Assembly: GCA_028023455.1 (NCBI GenBank)
Contig: JAQFVV010007274.1
Span: forward strand, 52,387 to 116,386
Direction: 5' to 3'
From: Epiperipatus broadwayi
Taxonomy: Eukaryota; Onychophora; Udeonychophora; Euonychophora; Peripatidae
Length of the DNA: 64,000 nt
Numbering within the stretch: position 1 is the first letter of the stretch; each line of letters starts with the position of its first letter. Of this stretch, positions 22,724-34,480 are shown piece by piece. Below the pieces are notes generated by a model. The model ran no database searches. It saw only the letters and a list, made by a program, of their open reading frames with translations, and had not been told where the DNA came from. The translations under genes were made by a program, and so were the position numbers.

Positions 22724-25700
22724 ATATCACATCATGGAACGTTGTGTTTAAATTTTGATTTAGTAAAATTCATTTATCTTGTTTAATTAAAAAAAGGATA
22801 TTTCTTTAACAATATAACTTGTTTAAAAGTCAATTTAAATTTAAATAGAATATGTATCTGAGAACTTTTATATGTTATAATTTATTTACTTTAAATAAAT
22901 GGATATAAAATTATTTTAAACCTGAAAACAAAATGAAGCATTTAAAACTTTAAAAATTATTATTGATATTTTTTTTGTTTTGATGCCACTCATAAAAGTT
23001 TACCATCTTTATACAAAATCAGACAGGTATATAGTCTGCATTTATTTGTAATAGTGGTAGTCTATTCATATTTTCTTGGAAAAAAAATTCATAATGGAAA
23101 ATATGGCACAATTAAGACATCAGCTGATCTGACAATATAAAAACCAGTGCTTCAGAAAAATCAGTTAGTCTTTACACAAGTCTAGTTCATTTAAATCCTA
23201 AGCAGAGTTAAACATTAAAATAACTATTTTATTTGTTTTGAACATCATGGTTGAGTAGATGAAACTAGTCTAGGCATTTTGCCTTTTGCCTGAAGAAATT
23301 GTCTTCTTATCAGACTAGCAAATAAAAAAAAGAGAAAAATGCCAAAAAATAAGCAAGGTATTATTATTAATTATTATTTCAAGAATATATTAGTTATTGC
23401 AGTTGATTGTGAATGGAAAATAATAAATTTATTTATGGACTACTGTTTAACAACTTTTATTATATCACTTGATTTTTATTTTAAAATAATGTTAAATAGC
23501 TAATACATATATAAAATTTTGTTTGAAAACTTCAATCAAGTTGTTTGTATATACTTAAAATGGCGGTGAAACATCTCTTTTCACTTCAAAAATATGCATA
23601 ATTTGTCTCAATATTGTAGATTATCTCATTAATTATAGAAGGAAAAACTTTAAGTAATAAGATTCAATTCAAATGTAGTAACTTATACTTTGCAGAAATG
23701 CTGAACTTTAATTGAAAATCACTGAAATCACACTATTTATCAATTATAACCTATTTGTTTGACCATATATCATATATATGATCTGAACTATGTAGCAGTC
23801 AGGATTCTATAAACACATAAATTAATGTAATACTTCAAATGAAAAAAAGTGCTGAATGCTAATCTTTTGGATATAAAGTTATATCTGTTCAAATGGATTC
23901 AATTAATTCATATAAGATTTGTCTCCAGTTTTTAGAAAATGGAGTATAAATTATGAAAGCTAAATATTTAAATACCACTATTATGAATTATGAATGCAAA
24001 ATATTAAATATTATAAAAGTCGAGTTTATCAGCATGATTTTAATCGACTAATGTGTTAATATAAGTCACCTCAGATTAATAAATGTGCTAATGGAATTTT
24101 ATTAATCTTTATATTGTGTTCAATAGAAACTTAATTTTTCAAAATAAAGTTAATTGTGCTTCATATCATCTTCTGTGCTTTTATTAAAATGTGTCTATGA
24201 AGTCTCAAGAACATTAGAATAATATCACATATCAATATTTTATTGGGATACATTTTTTTAGCATTATAAACGTTGGAGTATAAAATGAACAATTATTTTG
24301 TAGTGTTTATTATAATTGCTTTTTATTTATTTAGTTAATGTTATTATTATGAGGGTAATAAAAATATAAGATTTTCAGATATTATAATATGAATGTACAG
24401 GTAATGCTATTTTTTAATATTATTATTGATGATATTGGATATGATGATTAAAATGTAAATTATATTAGGACTAAATCATACTGACGTAAATAATTTTTAA
24501 ACTTATATAAAATTGTGTAATATTAAAATTGTCATATGTTTTATGAATTCTAAAGTCGAAACTCAAATTTAAATGGAGTTTATTATTATCCTTATATAGA
24601 TAAATAAATTCATAAGTAATATCTTTTGCACTGTTTGTATATGTTAGCATTATTTTTTAAAATTTTACATAGTATTCAATAAGACATCCTAATGATACTA
24701 ACTATATTTTTGTTAGTCGAATCTTACTCCTAATGATTAAACTTTCAAATGAATGCAGTAAAGAGATTTTGAGGTATAATAAATAAGCATATGTTGTAAA
24801 TATGATTTAGGAATGCTTAAGCAATAATTTTATTATTTCATTTAAAAGAGTGAAAACTTTTTCAGAATTATTAAGTGAGGTTGGTTACTTATTGATATAG
24901 GAACGACATAAAACATTTATTCTTATAATGATTAGTGTTATCCTCCAATACTTAAACTGATGATTTTGTTTTTAAATAATATGCAACCAACTCGTATTTT
25001 GTTATTGTCTTTGCAATATCTTATGATTATACATTTTCATATCAAGTTTAGATGAGAGGTAGAAAGAGAATCTTAATGTTTATTAGATATTTTATATTTA
25101 ATTTTCCTTATAGAATTAATTGTACATATTGTTTTTGTTTATAATTTATTTTATATTGTATAATATAACAATTGCTAATTTTCGAATACTTCTCTTTTGT
25201 CATTATTAAAGAAACATCATCACTGCATATTTATAAAATATAGATAACATTTAAGATATTAGATTATGCATAAATATATTGGTGATAAATACATTATTAT
25301 TGTTGTTAATATTTGAAATATAAAGGTATAGGATAAACTAATGTATATAAAATCTCTTTTAGCTTATCTTATCCTAAGCTAATGTATAAACTTTACATCC
25401 ATACATTTATTTTTTTTATTTTATTTTATGTAAATAATTATAATTGATTCATAAATCTGAGATAAATAATTACTGAATCTTATATTTAAAAATCCTAACC
25501 TTAGTTCAAACACAAATTAGTTTATACTTAATAACTTTTTTGAGCAAGAAACATTATATTAAAATGTATTTACTCAAAATATATTAAGAATAATTGACTA
25601 ATATATAATGATCAATCCTGAGAAATTTATTTTATTTTTATATTTTATATATTATTAAAGTATAAAATAGTACTATTTTAGTTTATGTTGTAATAGAGCA

Positions 25701-25754
25701 TATATGCATTTCATGTTACATTAGTAATCTCGTTACCACATAAAACATCTGCTT
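22724..25754. other. AT-rich sequence, nothing recognised
   Basis: About 3 kb in which I find no gene, RNA or mobile-element boundary on either strand. Confidence 0.5.
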
Positions 25755-25882
25755 CAGCTGCTTGTGTTTTTTTTTTCATGTGTCATAGCGTCAGCCAGGA
25801 AGCGAACTCGCTAATCCGGGACAACTGTTTCTAAGGCAGCTGTCACTGACCTCTCGACCACCAACACTTGACAGCTGCTTGT
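25755..25882 (-). mobile_element. Retroposed tRNA-like sequence (SINE-type) with A tail and 11-bp duplication
   Basis: CAGCTGCTTGT flanks the insert at 25755-25765 and 25872-25882. Read on minus, the insert is a tRNA-like body (25867-25788), a short TATGACACATG linker and an A10 tail. The body has pairable acceptor arms (GTGTTGG with CTGACGC, including G-U pairs), an A-box-like TGGTCGAGAGGTCA, an anticodon arm with CTTAGAA as loop, and a GAGTTCGCTTCC B box. The T stem is poorly paired, so it is a pseudo-tRNA. Tail plus duplication indicate LINE-type retroposition. Confidence 0.7.
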
Positions 25883-25966
25883 CTTTTGCTTTTGAAAATA
25901 ACCAAAATCTTGAGCCACATTTGTGATTTTTGAATTCAGATCATGTACCCCTTTTATACGATTATA

Positions 25967-26379
25967 ATATATACAAGGGGTCCCCAACCTTTTTGCACTT
26001 AAGAGCACATTCTATAATACCAGCCAGGTGGCAGGCACCATTTATTTTTTTAACCAGGTGGTGGGCACAATTTATTTTTTCAATGTAAATTTATAACTGG
26101 ATATTGTTAATAATACACATAATGTACAAAAAAAAAATTATTTCAAAAATAAAATTTTAACATATAATTAATGTTTATATTTTTGTGCTGTAAAAGTATA
26201 GTATGCCTCCCAATTTGATTACAATATAATACAATAATTTATAAGAAATTTTAAAAATTAAATTTATTTGTATCAGATAAATATTTTTTTATCATGTTCG
26301 GCTAGCGGCGGGCACACGTAAAATGGTCTGCGGGTGCAATGGTGCCCGCAGGTATAGGGTTGGGGACCCTGATATATAC
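25967..26379. mobile_element. Non-autonomous hAT transposon, 397 bp
   Basis: The 8-bp duplication ATATATAC stands at 25967-25974 and 26372-26379. Inside it the termini are AAGGGGTCCCCAACC (from 25975) and, inverted, CAGGGTCCCCAACC (to 26371). The 8-bp duplication and CAGGGGTCCCCAACC-type ends are hallmarks of hAT elements. Subterminal repeats are visible: CCAGGTGGNNGGCAC followed by ATTTATTTTTT occurs twice (about 26024 and 26054), and GCGGGCAC/GTGCCCGC words lie near the right end. The interior is AT-rich with no transposase, so it would need one supplied in trans. Confidence 0.9.
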
Positions 26380-28750
26380 TGCTATATACACAACCATCTT
26401 CATTTTGTCATTTTCTATGATTTATAGACTGCTAAATAAAGAAAACAATTCAAGGTCAAATGTTTAATAAAAAATATGTTTGTTTTAAATATATGTAGAC
26501 TAAATGGCTTATTTATTTATTGATATGAAAAAAAAAAGTTAAATTATCATGAAAACAATGTTTTATTAAAATTAGAAGGAAGAAATCACATGTTCAAAAA
26601 ACAAACTTTAAAAATCAAGATTGCATTGTTTATGTTAATATAGAGACAGAAAAACAATTTTTATAAGAAAGATAAATATTTTTTTTTCCCCTTAAAAAAG
26701 TTTTGTATTTTAACCTTATTTTATCTTATAAGTTTTGGACTTGCAGTAAACAAAACAGATTGTGAATAGAAAGTCTAGAAAAGAAAATATCTATGATTTA
26801 AAATGGAATGAGTAACAACAAAATGATATGCTGACTGCCATGAGTCTAAAACTGCAAAATCTCATTGGATAATAGTATTTATGCAGGAAAACAATTGGGC
26901 AACATTTAAGGATTAAAATGCCAATGGAAATTTACATATATGTGTGCTAGCACAAAAATGTCAAGGGAAATCCAGATAAAAAAGTTGAAGTTATGTTTTA
27001 TGTGAAATAACATTAACAGTCACTCAGAGAACATTTTATTTATTAATAACAGTTGAAATTATAATGATAACATTAATAAATGTTTATAAAATATTCTAAA
27101 ATTAATAGTGTTAATCACAATGCAATCTGGTTTGTCAACTGATAATTTAGATAGCTTAATTAATAATAATCATGTAAAGTGAAAGATCAATTAAAATATA
27201 ATAATATTTATATAATTTAATTTACAATTATAAATAATTTTATAAAATATTACTTGATTCTTATATATTTTTATAATAATTAAATTTATCACATATTTTT
27301 TTTTGTATGAAATGAATTTATAGTTAATTCTTATCTGATTATAAGTATTGCAATACTAAAAAGAATTATTATTATTTTCTTTTATCAATATTTATTAAAT
27401 CCATTGAAATTATAAATATGACATATTTAGTATTGATAAATACTGTAAAATATCCATTTAATTATGATCACTTCTAGCGTTTCACCAGTTATTAAAAAGT
27501 AGATTACTTTTTTCGTTGATGATTCATATTAATAGTATTAAGTGTTTTCTTACATAATATAATAAATGTCTATTGTTTGCTTCTATAAGAATTTCCATGG
27601 AATATGTTTAATAACTAACTATGAATTAAACATTTTATCTTGCATTTATTAGTACTGTAAACGTGATTTAAGTTTTCATTTCTAATGAAGACTAAATGTC
27701 AGAAGTTTTTTTTTTTTTCTTAAAAAAAAATCTATAGAGTAATGTTCCTCATTTTATAAATTTATTAAACTTTACAACTTTTGAAGTAACTTTTCATTTT
27801 GTTTGATTTAACTTTTAAAAGTTTTGCCTGAAATCATTTTAATTATATTTTATTAAGATTATAATTTACAAGCAAACATATTTCCTTTTTATTTATACAG
27901 AGCAAGCAAAAAACTTTTTTTTTTCTTGCCACTCTAAAAAAATTCAAGCATCAATTTTAAATATGTAAACTGATTAAAATAAGTAAAATAAAAGTTCATG
28001 CTCACAATTTCTTGTTTAGTCCTAAATTTGAAGTTGAATTTGGTTAGACAATTAATTCCTAATATGGCTCTCATTTTCTTTTCATCTCCAGTATGAACTC
28101 AAGGAATTTTAAATCAATGGAAAGTATATAAAAATGTATACAAAGAGTTAAAATTTCTTATTCTGTGGTTTTAAGAATGTTCTATCGTTCAATCTTGTCC
28201 AATTCAATCACAGTGTTATAATTTTTTCAGCTCTTTCTTTCTTCTTTAATTTTGTAGGTGTTAGATGTTGAAGTCTTTACTCTGTTTTTTTTTTCTTTAA
28301 GTCCCCCTTACAAACTCAGTTAAGCTATTTATATCTTGTATTACATTGAATTGTAGTACAATTAAAAATATCCCAATGATGGCCTGGAGCACATATTAGT
28401 AATATTACTCCATCTACCTTCATTTTTGATACTGTTTTAGTTCACTATACAAAATGTGCTTAAGGAATTGACTTCAATTATTCTTTTAAAAGATTTATAA
28501 ATTTATTTTTTCCCAATAGTTATTCAATGATGATAAAATACTAAACACATTTATACCCCCAAATTAATAATAATACTGTAAAATTATCATTTAATTCTAT
28601 TGAAATCTTACAATGTGTAGGAAGTGTCTTCTACACTCAAGCAGATTTTCCAGTGTATTTTGAACAGTCTCTGTTTAAAGTTAGTTATTAACCTATTAGT
28701 ACCAGATATATATTTGGACTATCTAATACAGTGTCCTGAATAAAATGTCA
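26380..28750. other. AT-rich sequence, nothing recognised
   Basis: No gene, RNA or transposon end seen on either strand. Confidence 0.5.
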
Positions 28751-28803
28751 CTATATATATATATATATATATTTGTTTATATATATATATATATATATAT
28801 ATG
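28751..28803. repeat. (TA)n microsatellite at the left end of E4
   Basis: Interrupted TA tract directly abutting the first E4 unit. Confidence 0.9.
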
Positions 28804-28951
28804 ATAAACAAACCAAGTTATAAATTTTGTAACTTGCTCTTAGCTTGTGAATTATGATCACTAGATGGAGCTTTACCAATAGCTCCTTATAAGCTTTGTT
28901 TATGTAAATGCTGAGAGAGAAAGAATTCAATATCTCTTTCATTATTTCCAA

Positions 28952-28995
28952 CTTTTAGGCCATGGTTTTGAACTAGTTGGCCCACATCAGTAAAG
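28952..28995 (-). ncRNA. Hammerhead-like ribozyme, E4 unit 1 (variant core)
   Basis: Minus strand: helix I CTTTA with TAAAAG, core CTGATGT, helix II GGGC...GTTC closed with G-U pairs, AAAA, helix III ACC-AT-GGC, C17 at 28958. Two conserved residues differ from the family (A9 is U, G12 is A), so self-cleavage is unlikely even though the fold is kept. Confidence 0.55.
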
Positions 28996-29356
28996 TGTAG
29001 GAAGACCAAAAACTAGATCTAAATACCAACTCTACAATCAGCATCTATGAAACACATTTTTATTAGCTTGAATGCATGATTTTTTCAGATACATAAATGT
29101 CTTCAAATCCAGTCAAACAAACTTGATAGCTAATTCATTTCAGTTTCACCATATAGTAAAAGGCTCTGCAATCTATATCATTGCAAAACATTCAAAGGTA
29201 CATTTTTGATAAACAAAACAATTTATAAATTTCAAGACTTGCTCTTAGCTTGTGAATTATGATCACTAGATGGAGCTTTACCAATAGCTCCTTATAAGCT
29301 TTGTTTATGTAAATGCTAAGAGAGATAGAATTCAATATCTCTTTCATTATTTCCAA

Positions 29357-29400
29357 CTTTTAGGCCATGGTTTTGGACTAGTTGGCCCACATCAGTAAAG
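29357..29400 (-). ncRNA. Hammerhead-like ribozyme, E4 unit 2 (variant core)
   Basis: Nearly the same as E4 unit 1, with a change in the helix II 3' strand. Predicted cut at 29363/29362, 405 nt from unit 1. Confidence 0.55.
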
Positions 29401-29933
29401 TGTAGGAAGACTAGAAACTAGATCTAAATACCAACTCTACAATCAGCATCTATGAAACACATTTTTATTAGCTTGAAAGCATGATTTTTTCAGATACATA
29501 AATGTCTTCAAATCCAGTCAAACAAACTTGATAGCTATATGGGTCTGAATTCATTTCAGTTTCACCATATAGTAAAAGGCTCTGCAATCTATATCATTGC
29601 AAAACATTCAAAGGTACATTTATGATAAACAAAACAATTTATAAATTTCAAGACTTGCTCTTAGCTTGTGAATTATGATCACTAGATGGAGCTTTACCAA
29701 TAGCTCCTTACAAGCTTTGTTTACATAAATGCTGAGAGAGATAGAATTCAATATCTCTTTCATTGTCTCCAATCTTCAGACCCATATGATTATAACTATC
29801 TAGTTTGTTTGACTGGATTTGAAGATATTTATGTATCTGAAAAATCCATGCTTTCAAGCTGATAGAAATGTGTTTCATAGATGCTGATTGTAGAGTTGGT
29901 ATTTAGATCTAGTTTCTAGTCTTTTACTCTCTA

Positions 29934-29971
29934 CTGACATGGGCCAACTAGCTCAAAACTATGGTCTAAAG
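29934..29971 (+). ncRNA. Hammerhead-like ribozyme, E4 right arm (variant core)
   Basis: Plus strand: CTGACAT (29934-29940), helix II GGGC-CAACTA-GCTC, AAAA, helix III ACT-AT-GGT, C17 at 29966, then TAAAG. GCTC here versus GTTC in unit 1 keeps pairing with GGGC, which supports a real helix II. Confidence 0.55.
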
Positions 29972-30061
29972 GTTGGAGACAATGAAATAGATATTGAATT
30001 CTATCTCTCTCAGTGTTTATGTAAACAAAGCTTGGAAGGAGCTATTGGTAAACCTCCATCT

Positions 30062-30064
<3 letters not shown>

Positions 30065-30122
<58 letters not shown>
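30065..30122. repeat. (TA)n microsatellite between E4 and E5
   Basis: Pure TA tract shared by the right end of E4 and the left end of E5. Reading frames through it encode only Tyr-Ile repeats. Confidence 0.9.
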
Positions 30123-30125
<3 letters not shown>

Positions 30126-30288
30126 GTAATAATAACAAGTCAGATGTCACATGACTTATATATAACTTGCACTTACAAATATGTAAAATTAAGAGCATGC
30201 TAATAGCTCTAAACAAGCTTTTTTTATTTATGATAAGTGCTACTACAAGAGAACGCATTCAAATCATCTTTATCTTGGATCATCCCCA

Positions 30289-30330
30289 CCCCCAGACCGG
30301 GTTCAACCTATGTGTCTCTTCAGTGAGGAA
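30289..30330 (-). ncRNA. Type I hammerhead ribozyme, E5 unit 1
   Basis: Minus strand: CCTCA, CTGAAGA (30323-30317), helix II GACA-CATA-GGTT (one pair weakened), GAAC, CCGGTC, cut at 30295/30294, TGGGGG. Helix I pairs over five positions including a G-U. The fourth base of GAAA is changed. Confidence 0.7.
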
Positions 30331-30740
30331 TTGGGACATTAGATTTAAAAAACCAACTCAAGCAAAGCATTTATCTAAAAGTTAATTGTTAGAAGATCTG
30401 AAACTTTTAGACATCTATATGTCTTTAAAGTCAGCTCTCCAACTGAAAAAATCATATGGGCCTGAACTTAATTCAGATACTCCATATATTAGTAGGCTTA
30501 ACCATGTAATTTAGCCAAAGCCACAACAGCAAAATAATAATAGTAATAAAAACAAGTCAGATGTCACATGACTTATACATAGCTTGCACTTACAAATATG
30601 TAAAATTAAGAGCGTGCTAATAGCTCTAAACAAGCTTTTTTTTATTTATGATAAATACTACTACAAGAAAAGGCATTCAAATCATTAACTTTTAGATAAA
30701 TGCTTTGCTTCAGTTGGTTTTTTAAATCTAATGTCCCAAC

Positions 30741-30781
30741 TTCTCACTGAAGAGACCCATAGGTCGAAATGGGTCTGGGGA
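30741..30781 (+). ncRNA. Type I hammerhead ribozyme, E5 right arm copy 1 (canonical core)
   Basis: Plus strand: TTCTCA, CTGAAGA (30747-30753), helix II GACC-CATA-GGTC with the canonical G-C closing pair, GAAA (30766-30769), TGGGTC ending at 30775, then TGGGGA. Helix I pairs TTCTCA with TGGGGA using two G-U pairs. All catalytic-core residues are present. Helix III is only two pairs. Confidence 0.82.
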
Positions 30782-31159
30782 TGGGGACAATCCAAGATAA
30801 AAATGATTTGAATGCCTTGTCTTGTAGTAGCATTTATCATAAATAAAAAAGCTTGTTTAGAGCTATTAGCACACTCTTAATTTTACATATTTGTAAGTGA
30901 AAGCTATATATAAGTCATGTGACATCTGACTTGTTATTATTACTATTATTATTTTGCTGTTGTGGCTTTGGCTGAATTAAATGGCTAAGCCTACTAATAT
31001 ATGGAGTATCTGAATTAAGTTCAGACCCATATGATTTTTTCAGTTGGAGAGCTGACTTTAAAGACATGTAGATGTCTAAAAGTTTCAGATCTTCTTCTAA
31101 CAATTAACTTTTAGATAAATGCTTTGCTTGAGTTGGTTTTTTAAATCTAATGTCCCAAC

Positions 31160-31200
31160 TAGTCACTGAAGAGACCCATAGGTCGAAACTGGTCTGGGGA
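31160..31200 (+). ncRNA. Type I hammerhead ribozyme, E5 right arm copy 2 (canonical core)
   Basis: Plus strand: TAGTCA, CTGAAGA (31166-31172), GACC-CATA-GGTC, GAAA (31185-31188), helix III AC-TG-GT, C17 at 31194, TGGGGA. It has a full core and lies 419 nt downstream of copy 1, so a transcript through both would release a 419-nt monomer if both cleave. Confidence 0.82.
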
Positions 31201-31336
31201 TGGGGACAATCCAAGATAAAAATGATTTGAATGCCTTCTCTTGTAGTAGCATTTATCATAAATAAAAAAAAGCTTGTTTAGAGCTATTAGCATGCTCTTA
31301 ATTATATATATATGATATCTTAATTATATCACACAC

Positions 31337-31382
<46 letters not shown>
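31337..31382. repeat. (TA)n microsatellite at the left end of E6
   Basis: TA tract with an ACACAC lead-in and GTGTGTGTG follow-on, which makes it nearly palindromic. Confidence 0.88.
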
Positions 31383-31385
<3 letters not shown>

Positions 31386-31737
31386 TGTGTGTGTGATATA
31401 GGAAAATAGCAATAGCACTAACAAACTTTCATTGATAAGTGCCAAATAGAATGCCTATAAAATCTCTATCTAATTATTATTCAGATCCTCAAACCAATCA
31501 GTTTTGAGTTTGTGGCTTCATCATCAGTTATGAGCCAGAACATTCAGACATGAGATCAAAATTATCAACTCAAAAGCCAGCACTTATTTAATGTGTAACT
31601 ATTTGTGAAAAATCTGAAATTTTTAGAAATGTAAATGTCTTAAAATCCAGTAATCTATCTTAAATAGCTATATGGAACTGAACCAAATTCAGATTTCTTA
31701 TATATTAATAACATTAGTAATATAACATCATATAAAC
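31383..31737. mobile_element. E6 left fragment: retrozyme unit interrupted by an LTR retrotransposon
   Basis: It carries the family words CATTGATAAGTGCCAAATAG, TAGCTATATGGAACTGAACC and CATATAAACCTCAAAAG. It is cut at about 31737 by the LTR element and resumes at 38769. A degenerate hammerhead lies on minus at 31486-31532. Confidence 0.75.
31486..31532 (-). ncRNA. Degenerate hammerhead, E6 unit 1
   Basis: Minus strand: CTGATGA (31527-31521), a weak helix II region, AAAA for GAAA, a GGTT site with predicted cut at 31492/31491, and TGAGGA. It resembles the family by position but has lost most helices. Confidence 0.4.
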
Positions 31738-34261
31738 CTCAAAAGAAAAATTATAATAATCAGTTGTATGTGTGATTCATTAACATAGTGCAGAGTTCGA
31801 CCACCACACAGAACTGCAGCATCATCTAGATAGCGAAGCTACCTGTAGTACTGAGTTCGAACATAGTTTATCAGTTCCACAATACAATCTATGAAACAAT
31901 GCAGCTGATGCTACATTAGTAAATACTTCTTTAGGCATGGTGATCAGGGAAATGCAAGAGAATCAAGAATTTTATTTTGAGTAAGCCAATAATAACAGCA
32001 ATATTAAATATTTATATTTTACACAATCGAGGAAATATTATATGGAATGGGTATCGAATAAATAAAGATGGAACCGCAGATGTATAGTTTGAAATTATTT
32101 ATTAAAAATATTATAATAAATTATTAGCAGTAAGATTAATAATATTTGGCAAGATTTAAATCTCAGTAGCAGAATTTTCCCATACCATTATATATTAAAG
32201 CAATACATTTATTTATTTAGAAACATTTTATATGAAATCATTTAACTAATAATACTTTATATGTAAGATCTCAGTAGCAGAATTTTCTGATACTGTTATG
32301 TTTACAAAGAGAAATACATTTATTTGATGACGTAATCTAGCTATTTAAATTTCTCGATCAAGTATTTCAAGAGCATGTCTTCGGGGATTTATACCTTTGC
32401 GATGCAAGAATCTAAAGTAGGATTAATCATAGTGGTGGACATATATTTAATTAAAGATATTTAATAATTACTATGGGCTAACATTTATTTAAGAGCGAGT
32501 TATGTCACTAATGCAGGGATGAAGTTTTACATTGAATAATAGAGTTAATAAAAAGAAACACATGGTATGTCTAGAAAGGCGATATGGAATGGCAGTATAT
32601 TGAAACTGTGAAGCCATATATGAGATTAGAACAATGGCCTGGTGTTTGCCATAGGCCCAAAGAAATAAGGTGTCACATAAGCATAAACCAGGGGCAGTGA
32701 TTCGTACCACAATTGCTTCCACGCTGCATGATGGTCGTCAAGTCCTACAGGACATTCATTTGTCAGCTTTTGTAGAACAACTGGGATTATTTTAAATCCT
32801 AAAGAATCTGGAGCATCCAAAGCTTATAATAGGTCATCACATTTCTAAAACATAACACATGTATAATCTACAGACTATTCTGTTAAGATTTAAATATATT
32901 TTATAACTCAGTCCTACATTATCAAAATTTAATAAAGAATGTATTTGACTCTCAAAGAAATGCAATTTATGGAATTACTAATTAAAAACTTAATAAAATA
33001 TAAAACAATAGGTAAGCTGGGTGAGTATTAATAACTAATGTCAGCCATTTGATAAGTAGTAGACCCTGCATTACAATAAATGAAGCATTGAATTCATATT
33101 TAGAAAATTATAAAGATGTCTGAGCATGCGATAATTAAATAATAAAAATGTAAAATTTAGAAATATGTACCCAAGAAAGATAGAATTAGGCAAGCTAGAT
33201 TATTAACAAAATTTACATAATAGATTAATTATTAAATTTATAGTTTTACAAATGAGAATTTTACAGTTTATAAGTAATATAAAGAATGAGCTATATTATG
33301 ATATTAGTAGAGTACTCTAGAGCATGGGTAGTACAGGCACATGTTTTATGAGGTTTTCAAATTCAGTAGTCAGCAGCAAATTGTTCATGATCTCTGTAGT
33401 GGCAGTTCTTTCCAGCATTTAGATGGTTCATTTAATTTAACAGCAGCAGCAGCTTTCTAATTGTCCAGGCAGCAGATCTTGATTGGTATTCTGGAGGTCA
33501 TATGTGAAGGTTCATGACATACTATAGCCCATATCTGGGGAGAATAGTCTTTGGTGCTTTCTACTCACACATACTGTGGTAGGTAAATTAATATATATCT
33601 GGAGACTCTCTGATCGAGAGCAAAGCTACAGTTCAACTGAAAGTTCTCAGAAAGTCTAAAATGTCCTCCTTTCTTGATCTTATATTTTAACTTTTGTTAT
33701 ATGTTATTTTGGATTCAATCATTTGCCCCGAGGATAATCAATACATTCCTATACTTTTAATTCTATAGAAAGCTGCTTTACTATTGTTCACATTTAATTT
33801 TACATTTACATTTTGGTAATTAGATTTTAGGAAATTTTAATTTTTAATTAATCTATTATCTCTCACCAACCATTACTTTTAAAATATCAAATACAAAAGG
33901 GAACATACGATTATTTTTACTTTTAATTAAATATTACAATCTATTTCTAAAATTATTACTAAATGAAATTTAAACAAAGCAATAAATAACAAACTTTATA
34001 ATTTAAAATAAATGGTTAAAATTACATATTTTTATATACTAAAAAAATACAAATTACATTAATTATTTTTATCCATTGCATTAAATTTGTTATCAAAACG
34101 TGTGTGTTTATGGAGGATTTTACATATGTTTATTTATTTTTAATATTGCTACACACACATTTCGATACCAAAAAAGTTTAAATTTGGATAGGATGGAGTG
34201 GTGGGTGAGAGACGATAGAAAAGGTGAAACTTAAAATGAGAAAGTGAATCTTACTGTTTCA
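31738..34261 (-). repeat. 3' LTR of the element (left copy)
   Basis: Matches 36244-38768 almost throughout, with small indels. The outer edge (31738) is inferred by alignment, since the terminal dinucleotide is not preserved. The inner edge is TGAAACAG next to the polypurine tract. Short frames inside it on both strands recur in the other copy simply because the LTRs are duplicates. Confidence 0.85.
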
Positions 34262-34279
34262 TTTTCTCTGACTTCCCCT
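34262..34279 (-). promoter_or_regulatory. Polypurine tract
   Basis: On minus this is a run of purines broken by a single TC, directly abutting the 3' LTR. By family knowledge it primes plus-strand DNA synthesis. Confidence 0.7.
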
Positions 34280-34480
34280 GAATATATATAAAAAAAATTT
34301 CTACCTAAAGCCCTATTTATCTAACATAGGTTCCATTTTACCAAATTCATTATATCAAATTCGTTTTACTAATTTTATATACACGTAATGACCATCCTAA
34401 GATGCTAAAATATTTTTATAACCCCAAGTCAGGATGATAATATCTATCCCTCATTGTCGATCATTGAGGCATTGGGTTTT

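Larger units (their letters stand above)
28804..30064. mobile_element. E4: palindromic hammerhead retrozyme array
   Basis: Direct units start near 28802, 29207 and 29624 (GATAAACAAAACAATTTATA), periods about 405 and 417 bp. The third is cut at about 29778 and an inverted partial unit follows to 30064. Units 1 and 2 are nearly identical, so this array looks recently amplified; unit 1 lacks about a dozen bases near 29130 that unit 2 keeps. Ribozyme cores: minus 28952-28995 and 29357-29400, plus 29934-29971. Both outer ends abut (TA)n. Confidence 0.82.
30123..31310. mobile_element. E5: palindromic hammerhead retrozyme array with tandem plus-strand ribozymes
   Basis: A direct unit (30123-30537) and a partial second (30538-30686) are followed at about 30687 by an inverted array of about one and a half units to 31310. 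Landmarks are CAAGTCAGATGTCACATGAC, AGAGCRTGCTAATAGCTCTA and GGACATTAGATTTAAAAAAC. Hammerheads lie on minus at 30289-30330 and on plus at 30741-30781 and 31160-31200. The two plus-strand cut sites are exactly 419 nt apart. (TA)n flanks the left end, and AATTATATATATA lies at the right end (about 31300). Confidence 0.87.

Noticed and set aside
29939-30258. Open frames on both strands through E4, the TA tract and E5
   Set aside because: They are made of Tyr-Ile repeats from (TA)n plus retrozyme sequence. There is no conserved motif and the frames are not kept between units.
32489-32820. Overlapping minus frames in the left LTR
   Set aside because: The same text is partly readable in the right LTR only because the LTRs are copies, and a stop interrupts it there.
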